Shown here: one piece after another, positions 1 to 8,301 of the stretch | How the letters are laid out: each line of letters starts with the position of its first letter | Position numbering within the stretch: the stretch's first letter is position 1 | From: Pectinatus haikarae | Lineage (GTDB): Bacteria; Bacillota; Negativicutes; Selenomonadales; Selenomonadaceae | NCBI RefSeq assembly: GCF_015732185.1 | Contig: NZ_WIQM01000016.1 | Span: forward strand, 775,001-839,000 | Length of the DNA: 64,000 nucleotides | Direction: 5' to 3' | Made by a program: the position numbers and the translations under genes | The notes under the pieces: generated by a model | What the model was told of the DNA's origin: nothing | Databases searched by the model: none | Seen by the model: only the letters and a program-made list of their open reading frames with translations

Positions 1-222
1 GCATACGGCCAGTTTACCTATATTGCCGCCGTTAAAAAACAAGGGTTTTACTACATAGGAGTCTGTAGTGAAGGCAATATTATTCTTTACAGGAAGCTTG
101 GCTCCGTCATGCATCTGACGCAGATATTCATTATCAAATGCTGGAACCATTATTTCTTCGACCAGCTCACGGCTTTTTACACCGCCCGCTCCGTGAGCCA
201 TAGTTATGAATTTATCTTCCAT
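1..222 (-). CDS. hypE: HypE, hydrogenase maturation carbamoyl dehydratase (N-terminal part, cut by window edge)
   Basis: Only the first 74 codons are in the window. The translation starts MEDKFITMAHGAGG, and the I-x-x-AHGAGG motif marks the start of HypE, which makes the cyanide ligand of the [NiFe] active site by ATP-dependent dehydration of the thiocarbamoylated HypE C-terminus. The C-terminal PRIC tail lies outside the window. The ATG overlaps the end of hypD by 11 bases, so the two are translationally coupled. An AAGGGAG Shine-Dalgarno inside hypD supports this start. It is the last gene of the hypA-hypE run that is visible here. Confidence 0.93.
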   Translation of the reverse strand, partial: MEDKFITMAHGAGGVKSRELVEEIMVPAFDNEYLRQMHDGAKLPVKNNIAFTTDSYVVKPLFFNGGNIGKLAVC

Positions 223-1309
223 AGTGATATCTCCCTTGCCCATATTTATACCACGCATGGCATGTGCCCTCAATGGAAACCATGCATGCACCGGCAGGGT
301 GTTCCGGTGTACATATTTTTTTGAATAAAGGACATTGCGTAGGGTTGATATTGCCTTTTAGTACATCACCGCAGCGACAGGCTGGATTTTCTCTTGAGTT
401 TTCCTTGGTCACAGGGATGCTGTGCAGTGCGTCATATTGAGCGTATGCCGCGTTGACTGTCATACCGGAATTTTCTATTCCGCCGAAGCCTCGCCAGTTT
501 GCGGATGTATTGCTGAAAACTGAAGATATTGCATTTTGAGCAATGGGGTTGCCTTCAGTCCTGACCACGCGCTTATAAGCATTTTCTATTTTTGCCTGAC
601 CGTTTTGAACCTGCAGGGCAAGCATATATACGGCCCGAAGAATATCGAGTGCCTCAAAACCGGCAATGACAGCCGGTTTTGCATACCTTTCAGATACAAA
701 GGAAAAGGGGGCTTCGCCCGTAATGACGCAGACATGGCCGGGCAGCAAAAATCCGTCGACTTTTATTGTCGGATCGCTTAATAAAGCATCGAGAGCCGTA
801 TATGTCCATTTGTGTGCAGAGAGAATAAAAAAATTATTTATTTGCTTTTTTTGTGCTGTTTGAATAGTGGCTGCCGTCAAAGGTGCGGTTGTTTCAAAAC
901 CAACCGCTAAAAAAATTATTTTTTTTGCAGGGTTATTTATTGCCAGCTGCAGGGCGTCAAGCGGAGAGTATACTATACGGATATCAGCGCCTTCTGCTCT
1001 TGCTTCATATAAGCTTGTGCTTGTACCGGGAACTTTAAGCATATCGCCGAAAGTAGTTATGATCACGTTTGAATTTTTCGCATAGGCGATTGCAGTATCC
1101 ATATAATCATTCGGCGTGACGCATACAGGACAGCCGGGACCGCTTACAAGATCCACCTTTTCAGGAAGAAGCTGTCTTATGCCGGAACGAAAAATAGATA
1201 CAGTATGTGTACCGCAAACCTCCATAAATCGCGTAGGTTTTGTTATAAGTCTATCAATGTTTTGCAGGAAAAACTCTGCTGCCTTCTTGCATTCTTCAGG
1301 CATTATCAT
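212..1309 (-). CDS. hypD: HypD, [NiFe]-hydrogenase Fe(CN)2CO assembly scaffold
   Basis: A 365-residue protein of normal HypD length. It carries the family signatures MEVCGTHT (about residues 29-36), GPGCPVC, GFETTAP and a C-terminal cysteine cluster (ACRCGDVLKG, then CPLF, CTPEHPAGACMVS) that ligates a [4Fe-4S] cluster. HypD works with HypC in the cytoplasm as the platform on which Fe, CO and two CN ligands are assembled before transfer to the hydrogenase large subunit. It overlaps hypC upstream by 14 bases and hypE downstream by 11, as expected for a coupled maturation operon. Confidence 0.97.
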   Translation of the reverse strand: MIMPEECKKAAEFFLQNIDRLITKPTRFMEVCGTHTVSIFRSGIRQLLPEKVDLVSGPGCPVCVTPNDYMDTAIAYAKNSNVIITTFGDMLKVPGTSTSLYEARAEGADIRIVYSPLDALQLAINNPAKKIIFLAVGFETTAPLTAATIQTAQKKQINNFFILSAHKWTYTALDALLSDPTIKVDGFLLPGHVCVITGEAPFSFVSERYAKPAVIAGFEALDILRAVYMLALQVQNGQAKIENAYKRVVRTEGNPIAQNAISSVFSNTSANWRGFGGIENSGMTVNAAYAQYDALHSIPVTKENSRENPACRCGDVLKGNINPTQCPLFKKICTPEHPAGACMVSIEGTCHAWYKYGQGRYHYGR

Positions 1310-1520
1310 TTTGGGCGACCTCTTTTAACAGCTGGGCAGTATAATTTGCCTCTTGTTCATCTATTGTCTGAATCGCAAAACCGGCATGCATAAGAACAAA
1401 ATCACCTTTTTTTGCATCGGGTAAGAGCATCAAACTGATTTTTCTCTGTATGCCCTCAACATCAACGGTTGCCATCATATCATTCTTTTCTATAATTTTT
1501 GCAGGAACAGCAAGACACAT
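1296..1520 (-). CDS. hypC: HypC, hydrogenase maturation chaperone
   Basis: A 74-residue protein starting MCLAVPAKI, the HypC/HybG/HupF signature whose Cys2 binds the Fe(CN)2CO unit after removal of Met1. It shuttles the iron moiety from HypD to the hydrogenase large-subunit precursor. It lies between hypF and hypD, overlapping hypD. Only one HypC-type chaperone is visible, matching the single hydrogenase in the window. Confidence 0.96.
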   Translation of the reverse strand: MCLAVPAKIIEKNDMMATVDVEGIQRKISLMLLPDAKKGDFVLMHAGFAIQTIDEQEANYTAQLLKEVAQNDNA

Positions 1521-1534
1521 TTTTATCGCTCCTT

Positions 1535-3814
1535 TTATAATAAGCCTCTATTTTTATTTATAATAGCACATGCTGCCGCTGCCTGTCCAAATGACAGACC
1601 ACCGTCATTTGCAGGAACTTTTCTATTTATATAAACGGAAAAATCGTCTTCCAGCAGGGCAAATATGTTTTTGAGCAATAATAAATTCTGAAAGACTCCA
1701 CCGGACAGAACAATTTTTCTGACCCCGGTCTTCTTCTTTAGAATCCTGACGGTATCCACCACGGCAGCTGCCATTGTTAAATGGAAAGAAGCAGCTTTTT
1801 CGGAGATTGCAGTATCATCCTCAATTAAGCTTCTGAACATAGGCAGAAAATCTATCTGACACATTCCATTTTCTTCTTTTGATTCATAAGGTAAAAGGCT
1901 GCCGTTTCCTGCCGCCGCTATTTGCTCAAGTTCTATTGCGGCCTGTCCTTCATAATTTATCCTTCCTCTTATGCCAAGAACAGCCGATACCGCATCAAAT
2001 ATTCTGCCGGCACTGGAGGTAAGGGGTGAGTTAAAGCCTTTTTCTGCTATTTGAACAGCTAAGGACCAGTTTTCCGGTACAGATTTCCATAAACCACATT
2101 CTTTTTCCAGCATTTTTTTCCCATATAAAGAATGCATTATATAAGCGGCAAGGCGCCATGGTTCTTTTATCGCGGCCGATGCTCCCGGCAGAGGCAGATA
2201 TGAGAAATGTGCCAAACGCTCATAGGAAGTACAGTCACACAGGAAAAATTCGCCGCCCCACAGACAGCCGTCATCGCCATAACCGGTACCGTCAAGTGCC
2301 ACACCGATTACCTTTTCCGATATGTTATTTTCAGCAAGGACAGAAACAATATGTGCATGATGGTGCTGTATTTTGATGAGCGGCAATCCTGTTGCAAGTG
2401 CATATTTCGTAGAAAAATATTCTGGATGGAGATCACATGCGGCTATTTGCGGCTGTATGGAAAAAATTTTTTGATAATGGTTTATGGCCTTTCTGTAAGA
2501 ATCATATGCGGCCTTGTTAGCTAAATCGCCGATATGATGGCTTAGAATTGCCTTATTTCCATCGGTCAGACAAAATGTGTTTTTCAATTGACTGCCGGCA
2601 GCGAAAACTGACAGCTGCTTATTGCAAGATGACAGAAAAAGGGGTGCAGGGGCAAATCCTCTGCTGCGCCTTATGTAATAAGCTTCATTTTTCACCACTT
2701 GCATCACTGAATCATCTATAGACATATTGATGCGGCGATCATGTATCAAAAAATGATCGGCTATTCCAGCCAGACGTTCCAGCGCGTCCTCTTCTTCGTA
2801 GGCAATGGGTTCTTCACTGAGATTGGCACTGGTCATCACAAATACATCTCCTTTTTGCAGGAGCAGACAATGGATAGGTGCATAAGGAAGCATAAAACCA
2901 ATACTGCAATTACCGGGAGCCACTGCAGCAGCCAGAGCACAATTTTCTTTTTTTGCAAGAAGGACGATGGGCGCTGAAGGACTCTTAAGGAGGCTTTCTT
3001 CTTTGGCATTGACAATGCATAAGGTTTTTATCGTGTCTACTGAATCTGCCATCACGGCCAATGCTTTGTCAAAGCGTTTCTTCCTGTTTCTGAGTTTAAG
3101 TATTGCAGAATTATTATAGGCATCACAGACCAGATGATAACCGCCGATACCTTTTAAAGCAATTATTTCTCCTTTTTTTATAGCTTTTCTTGCTGATTCC
3201 AGTATAATTTCATTATCAATTGATATTACAGTACCTTTGTTATTCAAAAGTTTGTACTGCGGGCCGCAACTATTGCAGGCATTTGGCTGGGCATGAAAAC
3301 GCCTGTCCTGAGGCTGCGCATATTCTTCCCTGCATTTGCTGCACATAGAAAAAGTTTTCATTGTAGTATTGCGCCTGTCATAGGGAATGTCTTCCACTAT
3401 GGAAAAGCGCGGTCCGCAGTTTGTACAGTTAGTAAAAGGGTAATGATATCTTCTGTCAGATTTGTCCATGATTTCTCTGCGGCAATCAGCACATATTGCC
3501 AGATCTGGTGATATAAACGCTTTCCGTAGGGCAGCAAGAGGACTTTTTTTTATTGTAAAATCTTTTTCCGAAGCAATGATTTCTTTTTCAGCTGTTACAA
3601 TTTCCATGACGGAAGCTGCGGGCGGTGCTTCATAGCTAAGCTCTTTAAGCATCACATCAAGAGATGTTTCAATACCCTGAATTTCCATTAAGACACCGTC
3701 ATCATCGTTTAAAACGAAGCCGGTAAGATTATTTTCCCGTGCCAACCGATAGACAAAAGGCCTAAAACCGACGCCCTGAACGATGCCTCTGACTCTTACT
3801 GATAATCTTTTCAT
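1535..3814 (-). CDS. hypF: HypF, carbamoyltransferase for hydrogenase cyanide ligands
   Basis: A 759-residue protein with the full HypF domain order. An N-terminal acylphosphatase-like domain (VRGIVQGVGFRPFVYRLA) is followed by two zinc-finger pairs (CADC/CTNCGPRF and CSKC/CNSCGPQY, about residues 109-185), a YrdC-like domain, and a C-terminal Kae1/TobZ-like carbamoyltransferase domain with HHHAH and DGTGYGDDG motifs. It uses carbamoyl phosphate and ATP to carbamoylate the HypE C-terminal cysteine. It sits between the maturation protease and hypC with gaps of about a dozen bases, so is part of the same transcript. Confidence 0.97.
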   Translation of the reverse strand: MKRLSVRVRGIVQGVGFRPFVYRLARENNLTGFVLNDDDGVLMEIQGIETSLDVMLKELSYEAPPAASVMEIVTAEKEIIASEKDFTIKKSPLAALRKAFISPDLAICADCRREIMDKSDRRYHYPFTNCTNCGPRFSIVEDIPYDRRNTTMKTFSMCSKCREEYAQPQDRRFHAQPNACNSCGPQYKLLNNKGTVISIDNEIILESARKAIKKGEIIALKGIGGYHLVCDAYNNSAILKLRNRKKRFDKALAVMADSVDTIKTLCIVNAKEESLLKSPSAPIVLLAKKENCALAAAVAPGNCSIGFMLPYAPIHCLLLQKGDVFVMTSANLSEEPIAYEEEDALERLAGIADHFLIHDRRINMSIDDSVMQVVKNEAYYIRRSRGFAPAPLFLSSCNKQLSVFAAGSQLKNTFCLTDGNKAILSHHIGDLANKAAYDSYRKAINHYQKIFSIQPQIAACDLHPEYFSTKYALATGLPLIKIQHHHAHIVSVLAENNISEKVIGVALDGTGYGDDGCLWGGEFFLCDCTSYERLAHFSYLPLPGASAAIKEPWRLAAYIMHSLYGKKMLEKECGLWKSVPENWSLAVQIAEKGFNSPLTSSAGRIFDAVSAVLGIRGRINYEGQAAIELEQIAAAGNGSLLPYESKEENGMCQIDFLPMFRSLIEDDTAISEKAASFHLTMAAAVVDTVRILKKKTGVRKIVLSGGVFQNLLLLKNIFALLEDDFSVYINRKVPANDGGLSFGQAAAACAIINKNRGLL

Positions 3815-3826
3815 AATATTTTACCA

Positions 3827-4297
3827 TCAAACGGGGAAAACATGCCATTTTTTTAAATGGCTGAGGACTTTCTCTATCGTCTTATCCATCTTTTCCTCTA
3901 TGATTTCTGTAAGTTCCATTCCCAGGTCGACAACAGCCGGTTTGATACCCATGACAACAGTTTCATCAACAGGATCATTGGTTATGGCAAGTGCTGCAAG
4001 AAGATCATTGATACCAAGATCATGCACCGATATTTTGTTGGAAAAGTAAGCGTTGACTTCACTTCCCTCAAAACAAAAAAAATCTCCGGCAGTGCCTGGT
4101 GCATTTATGGCGTCTACTATAAGTAGTTTTTTTGTACCTTCTATATATGGCAGGAGAAGCATTCCCAATGTTCCTCCGTCAAGGATTCTCACTTTTTCAG
4201 GCCACTTCATCAGCTGTAGTTTTTCGATCAGTCTGACGCCAAAGCCATCATCCTGCATAAGAATATTACCGACACCTAGTATTGTAACATTATCCAT
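3827..4297 (-). CDS. [NiFe]-hydrogenase maturation endopeptidase (HyaD/HybD/HycI family)
   Basis: A 156-residue protein with the family fold markers: an N-terminal GVGNILMQDDGFGVRL motif, VDAINAPG (second metal ligand Asp) and the SVHDLGI histidine. Nickel-dependent proteases of this family remove the C-terminal peptide after the last His of the large-subunit DPCxxCxxH motif once nickel is inserted. The first acidic ligand is Asp in a DDGFG context rather than the commoner Glu, as in HycI-type proteases. It overlaps hypB by 8 bases. Its partner is presumably HyaB, the only large subunit in the window. Confidence 0.93.
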   Translation of the reverse strand: MDNVTILGVGNILMQDDGFGVRLIEKLQLMKWPEKVRILDGGTLGMLLLPYIEGTKKLLIVDAINAPGTAGDFFCFEGSEVNAYFSNKISVHDLGINDLLAALAITNDPVDETVVMGIKPAVVDLGMELTEIIEEKMDKTIEKVLSHLKKWHVFPV

Positions 4298-4967
4298 TAT
4301 TTTTTTTCATCCGTTCATTTTTTTCATAAGCAGCTGCCCGAAGCCAGCTGCACCATTGATCAAGACCATTATCTGTGCGGCAGGATGTTTCAATGATACT
4401 GATACCGGGATGAAGACAATTGATATCATGCCGGGCATTTTCCATGTCAAAATTTGTAAAGGGCAATATATCGATTTTGTTGAGTACAACGGCAGAGGCT
4501 TCTTTAAATATCAAAGGATATTTAAGCGGTTTGTCATCACCTTCAGTAATACTCAGAACAACGGCTTTGGTATCCTCCCCGATATTGAATTCGGCAGGGC
4601 AAACAAGATTGCCCACATTTTCGATTATAACAAGATCAAGGTTTTGCAGATCAAGTTTGCTGAGGACCTTTTTCACCATCATAGCATCCAGATGACACCC
4701 GCCGCTGGTATTTATTTGGATGACGGGAACATCATGGTCCGCTATGCGGTCGGCATCTTTGCTGGTAAAGAGATCACCCTCTATAACGGCTAAGCGCAGA
4801 TGATTTTTTAATGAGCCTATAGTTTTTTCCAGCAGAGATGTTTTTCCTGCACCGGGAGAACCGATCAGATTAAGAACAAAAATACCGTATTCGTCAAAAA
4901 TTTTTTTATTTTCAGCGGCCAGTTTATCATTGCTTCCTAAAATATCCTGCATTACCTGAACTTCCAT
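4290..4967 (-). CDS. hypB: HypB, hydrogenase nickel incorporation GTPase
   Basis: A 225-residue P-loop SIMIBI GTPase with Walker A GSPGAGKTSLLE (about residues 38-49), followed by the IEGDLFTSKDADRI segment and the NKIDILP guanine-recognition motif. HypB and HypA together deliver nickel to the large subunit. The N-terminus begins MEVQVMQDILG and lacks the CxxCGC high-affinity nickel motif found at the start of E. coli HypB. A protein bearing exactly such a motif is encoded just upstream at 5384-5626. The start overlaps the hypA stop codon by one base. Confidence 0.96.
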   Translation of the reverse strand: MEVQVMQDILGSNDKLAAENKKIFDEYGIFVLNLIGSPGAGKTSLLEKTIGSLKNHLRLAVIEGDLFTSKDADRIADHDVPVIQINTSGGCHLDAMMVKKVLSKLDLQNLDLVIIENVGNLVCPAEFNIGEDTKAVVLSITEGDDKPLKYPLIFKEASAVVLNKIDILPFTNFDMENARHDINCLHPGISIIETSCRTDNGLDQWCSWLRAAAYEKNERMKKNNG

Positions 4968-5308
4968 CAGTCTACCTCCAAATATTCAACGCGCAGCTCC
5001 CGCCCCGATATAATATCTACCTTGGCACTGCCGCACTGAGGACAAAAAAAATTGTAATTTTCAATATGCGATTCATTGCCGCAATCATTGCAATGTCCGA
5101 TGAGCGGGATACTTTTCAACTTCATCTCTGCATTTTCGGCGATAGTTCCTTTAGCGGTAGCTTTAAAACAAAATTCAAGAGATTCAAAAACAACGCCTGT
5201 CATTTCTCCTATCAAAAGAGCGATGGTCCTGACTTTTGTAGCATTGCTTTTTTTTGCATAACTTTCGACTATCTCCATTACACCCTGTGCCATTGCCATT
5301 TCATGCAT
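4967..5308 (-). CDS. hypA: HypA, nickel metallochaperone
   Basis: A 113-residue protein of standard length starting MHEMAMAQGVMEIV. The N-terminal His2 is the nickel ligand of the family. The zinc site is visible as CNDCG and CPQCGS near residues 73-95. It hands nickel to the large subunit together with HypB. A Shine-Dalgarno (AGGAG) lies 9 bases before the ATG. The gene begins only about 20 bases after a strong intrinsic-terminator-like hairpin, leaving no space for a separate promoter between them. Confidence 0.95.
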   Translation of the reverse strand: MHEMAMAQGVMEIVESYAKKSNATKVRTIALLIGEMTGVVFESLEFCFKATAKGTIAENAEMKLKSIPLIGHCNDCGNESHIENYNFFCPQCGSAKVDIISGRELRVEYLEVD

Positions 5309-5329
5309 AATTTACTGCTCCTGCAATCA

Positions 5330-5366
5330 AAAAGGCTGCTGCAATCTTTGTTTGCAGCAGCCTTTT
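5330..5366 (-). terminator. Hairpin between hydrogenase structural and maturation genes
   Basis: A perfect 15-bp stem (5330-5344 with 5352-5366) and a 7-base loop, with a U-rich tail in the minus direction. It looks like an intrinsic terminator after the small HMA-like gene. Because hypA starts about 20 bases later without room for a promoter, it probably acts as a partial terminator or attenuator that lets reduced transcription into hypA-hypE. Confidence 0.8.
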
Positions 5367-5383
5367 ATTTCTTAATTATTTAC

Positions 5384-5626
5384 TTAAATAGCTGCCTGCA
5401 GACCCTTTTGTTCAAAAACAGCGGTAAGTTCACTTAAGCGTGTTTTTGCAGGGTCATAATTTATTGTTGTTTCTCCGTCATGAGTATGAATATGCACATA
5501 CAATACTCCCGGAAGACCCAAAAGTTTTTCTTCCACTGCCTTGGAATTTTTTGCATCATATCCTGTGACAAAAAATTGAATCTGAGTTCCCTGACCATGG
5601 CTTGAACAGCCGCATGTTGAGCACAT
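5384..5626 (-). CDS. Small CxxCGC-HMA-like protein of the hydrogenase operon
   Basis: An 80-residue protein of unknown function. It begins MCSTCGCSSHGQG, a CxxCxC motif very like the MCTTCGCG nickel-binding start of E. coli-type HypB. The rest has the length and pattern of an HMA (CopZ/ferredoxin-like) domain: beta strand, helix ending LLGLPGV, HIHTHDGETTINYDP, then a helix ending in QAAI. The usual HMA metal loop CxxC is absent (GYDAKN instead), so any metal site would be the N-terminal cysteines or the HIHTH patch. It is 14 bases after hyaC and before the maturation genes. A nickel-handling role is inference from motif and context only. Confidence 0.7.
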   Translation of the reverse strand: MCSTCGCSSHGQGTQIQFFVTGYDAKNSKAVEEKLLGLPGVLYVHIHTHDGETTINYDPAKTRLSELTAVFEQKGLQAAI

Positions 5627-5640
5627 ATGAAAACCTCCTG

Positions 5641-6402
5641 CTAGCCTTTAATGATTTTACCATTTTTGTCTCTTATATCATTTATATCATCGGGCAAATG
5701 AGCCAATACTTTAGTTCCTGAAATCATGCTGGAAATTTCTCCTTCACGTTCCATAAAGTCAGCGCGCACTACCATATAAACATGTATAGCTGCAAATAAG
5801 AAAATGCACCAAGCCACTATGTGATGAACAACATGAAGAAACATTTCTCCGTATGGAACGACAAGCCAGCCAAAAATCGAGCCGCCGATACCATTGGGAT
5901 TTACCTGAAAATACATAGCAAAGCCGGTCAGTATTTCTACCACTATCAAGCCGTAAATTGCTATATAGGACATACGCGCCATCGGATTGCGCAAAAATTG
6001 TTTATGTGAATATTTGAGCAGACAATAATGCATCATTACTTCCACAAGATCATCCCAGAATTTCATTTGAAAGAAATTAGGCAAAAGCCTGTCGCCCTTA
6101 TTGATTATATAGCCGTATATTCTGAATAAAAATGCTGCCGAAAGAATGAAGCCGGCAAGAAAATGAAGATTTCTTATCCAATCGACAGATAAATGCCATT
6201 CATTCAAAATTACATACTGTCCTTCACCCATGGACATAGGCGTCATTACAACTATACCGGTAGAAAATAAAATTATTATAGAAATGACCATCAGCCAATG
6301 AAAAATTCTCAAAAAAGGACTGAAAATATAAAATCTTGTCAAATGAGCTTCCTTGCCATTAGGTATGGAAGTTTCAACAAACTGATTTTCTCTGACCGTC
6401 AT
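5641..6402 (-). CDS. hyaC: Ni/Fe-hydrogenase b-type cytochrome subunit
   Basis: A 253-residue membrane protein of the HyaC/HupC cytochrome b family with four predicted membrane segments (about residues 30-55, 75-97, 145-165 and 185-210) and membrane-placed histidines such as FHW, LHFL and HVVHH that would bind two b hemes. It anchors the HyaAB heterodimer on the outer face of the cytoplasmic membrane and passes electrons to the quinone pool. Its ATG overlaps the hyaB stop in an ATGA arrangement. This subunit identifies the enzyme as a group 1 respiratory uptake hydrogenase. Confidence 0.94.
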   Translation of the reverse strand: MTVRENQFVETSIPNGKEAHLTRFYIFSPFLRIFHWLMVISIIILFSTGIVVMTPMSMGEGQYVILNEWHLSVDWIRNLHFLAGFILSAAFLFRIYGYIINKGDRLLPNFFQMKFWDDLVEVMMHYCLLKYSHKQFLRNPMARMSYIAIYGLIVVEILTGFAMYFQVNPNGIGGSIFGWLVVPYGEMFLHVVHHIVAWCIFLFAAIHVYMVVRADFMEREGEISSMISGTKVLAHLPDDINDIRDKNGKIIKG

Positions 6403-8294
6403 ACTTTACCACTCCCTATATATGGATCGGTGTTAACCATACTAAGTGTTTTCTTCTTGCTGTCATATACGTGCGCGGCACATGCGAGACATGGATCAAA
6501 TGAACGGACCGCTCTTACTATTTCCAAAGGTTTGTCCGGTATGGCAACATGTGTGTCAATCATGGATAATTCATACGCCCCGTTTCCTGATTGATCATCA
6601 TGCGGACAGGCATTCCACGTTGTCGGCACTACGGCTTGATAATTTTTTACTTTTTTGTCTTTTATTACTATCCAATGAGATAAGGCTCCGCGCGGTGCTT
6701 CATAAAGACCTACGCCTTTAAATTCACCGTTCGTCCACGATGAAGGTTCCCATTTTAAAGTATTGGCGATATTTGTATCGCCTGTGCCTATATTTTTTAC
6801 CAATTTGTCGAAGAAATATTTTTCCATTGTTGCAGCAAGCTGGGCATCAAGAGCACGAGCGACAGTACGGCCGGCAGTTGATGGCAGCCACTTTTCGGGC
6901 GGGAGATTGAGGAGTTTTGAAACATGATCTATCTGACCGATCATGATTTCTTCTGCCCAGGTAGGTGTTATGATACCTTTCTTTACTTTCGTATAAACGA
7001 TAATATAACGTGCAAGAGGACCCACTTCACAGACCCTGCCGCGCCATTTTGGGGTTTTTATCCATGAATATTTATTATCTTTGTCAAGATATTCCCATTT
7101 TTCTTTGTTGCCGTTTTTGTCACCTGTATAATTGGGATCTGTTTCACCATCCCACGGATGAAGTGCATCATTATTCTCATACCAGGAATGTTTAGCGTTT
7201 TCGGTTATTACAGCACTGTCTTCAAGGTCTTTCCCCGTCAATTCCGTATATTTTGCACTGTTTAGTCCTTGAGCAAAATCTTCTACTACACCGTTGCAGC
7301 GAACAAGTGCCGCTGAGGCAAAATCTTCGTGTCCGGCAAAAGGTTCATCAGGATAAGAGCCAAAACCGAGTACACGTATTCCGGCAAGACCGCCCCCGTC
7401 GATGGCACTGCCTTTTTGCGCATGAATGTGAGCAATAGCCAGGGCATCAGGTACGTAAAAGGAATTTACCACATCCGCAGCCAGAGAAATTGCAGTTTCG
7501 ACAGCAGCCAAACGCTGGCTGTTGACAGGTGCGTTCATATCATTCATTGAAATGGCGCAGGACATACCGCCGACGACATAATGAGGATGCGGGTTTTTAC
7601 CGCCGAATATGACATGCGGGATTACTATCTCGCGCTGTTTGTCCAGCATGTTCAGATAATGTGATACAGCCATCAGATGCACTTCGGGAGGTAATATTTG
7701 ATATGCGGGATGGTCCCACCAATTAGCGGCGAAGATGCCCAGCTGGTTGCTGTCAACGAGCTGTTTTATTTTATCTTGTATATCTTTATAGTACGCTGTT
7801 GTAGCTTTGGGAAAAGCTTTGGGATAGGCGCTGAAATCGTATCCTTCGGGATTTTTCACAGGTATGGAATAAGTATTAAGGACGGTATCCTGCATTGCCG
7901 CTGTCGCTTTAGGATCGGCTTTTAAAGCTTCAATAGGACTGACCCAGTCCAAAGCATGCAAGTGATAAAAATGGACTATATGATCATGCGCTGTTATTGT
8001 GCCTGCCATAATATTGCGTACATAATGAGCATTTTTGGGTATTTTTATAGAAAGTGCGTCTTCGACAGCACGGACTGCAGCCAAAGCGTGCACACTGGTG
8101 CAGACACCGCAGATGCGCTGTACATAAGCCCATACATCGCGAGGATCACGGTTTTTTACTATAGTCTCAATGCCTCTCCATGCTGTTCCGCTTGAGAGAG
8201 CATCATTTACTTTTCCCGAAGCTTCGTCAACCTCAACTTCTAAACGTAAATGACCTTCTATTCGAGTAACAGGATCTACCACAACTCTTTTCAT
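6399..8294 (-). CDS. hyaB: [NiFe] uptake hydrogenase large subunit
   Basis: A 631-residue protein with the L1 motif RICGVCTSVHA (about residues 61-71) and the C-terminal DPCLACAAH motif; together these supply the four cysteines that bind Ni and Fe. The start has RIEGHLRLEVEVDE, typical of group 1 enzymes. After the motif's last His follow about 23 residues (VYDSKKK onwards) that the maturation protease would remove. It heterolytically splits H2 and passes electrons to the small subunit. It is co-exported with HyaA by the Tat system and lies 7 bases downstream of hyaA. Confidence 0.97.
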   Translation of the reverse strand: MKRVVVDPVTRIEGHLRLEVEVDEASGKVNDALSSGTAWRGIETIVKNRDPRDVWAYVQRICGVCTSVHALAAVRAVEDALSIKIPKNAHYVRNIMAGTITAHDHIVHFYHLHALDWVSPIEALKADPKATAAMQDTVLNTYSIPVKNPEGYDFSAYPKAFPKATTAYYKDIQDKIKQLVDSNQLGIFAANWWDHPAYQILPPEVHLMAVSHYLNMLDKQREIVIPHVIFGGKNPHPHYVVGGMSCAISMNDMNAPVNSQRLAAVETAISLAADVVNSFYVPDALAIAHIHAQKGSAIDGGGLAGIRVLGFGSYPDEPFAGHEDFASAALVRCNGVVEDFAQGLNSAKYTELTGKDLEDSAVITENAKHSWYENNDALHPWDGETDPNYTGDKNGNKEKWEYLDKDNKYSWIKTPKWRGRVCEVGPLARYIIVYTKVKKGIITPTWAEEIMIGQIDHVSKLLNLPPEKWLPSTAGRTVARALDAQLAATMEKYFFDKLVKNIGTGDTNIANTLKWEPSSWTNGEFKGVGLYEAPRGALSHWIVIKDKKVKNYQAVVPTTWNACPHDDQSGNGAYELSMIDTHVAIPDKPLEIVRAVRSFDPCLACAAHVYDSKKKTLSMVNTDPYIGSGKV

Positions 8295-8301
8295 GAAAAA
8301 A

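Noticed and set aside
4053-4793. 246-codon plus-strand frame across hypB and the maturation protease
   Set aside because: Runs antisense through two conserved genes; no ribosome site or recognisable domain.
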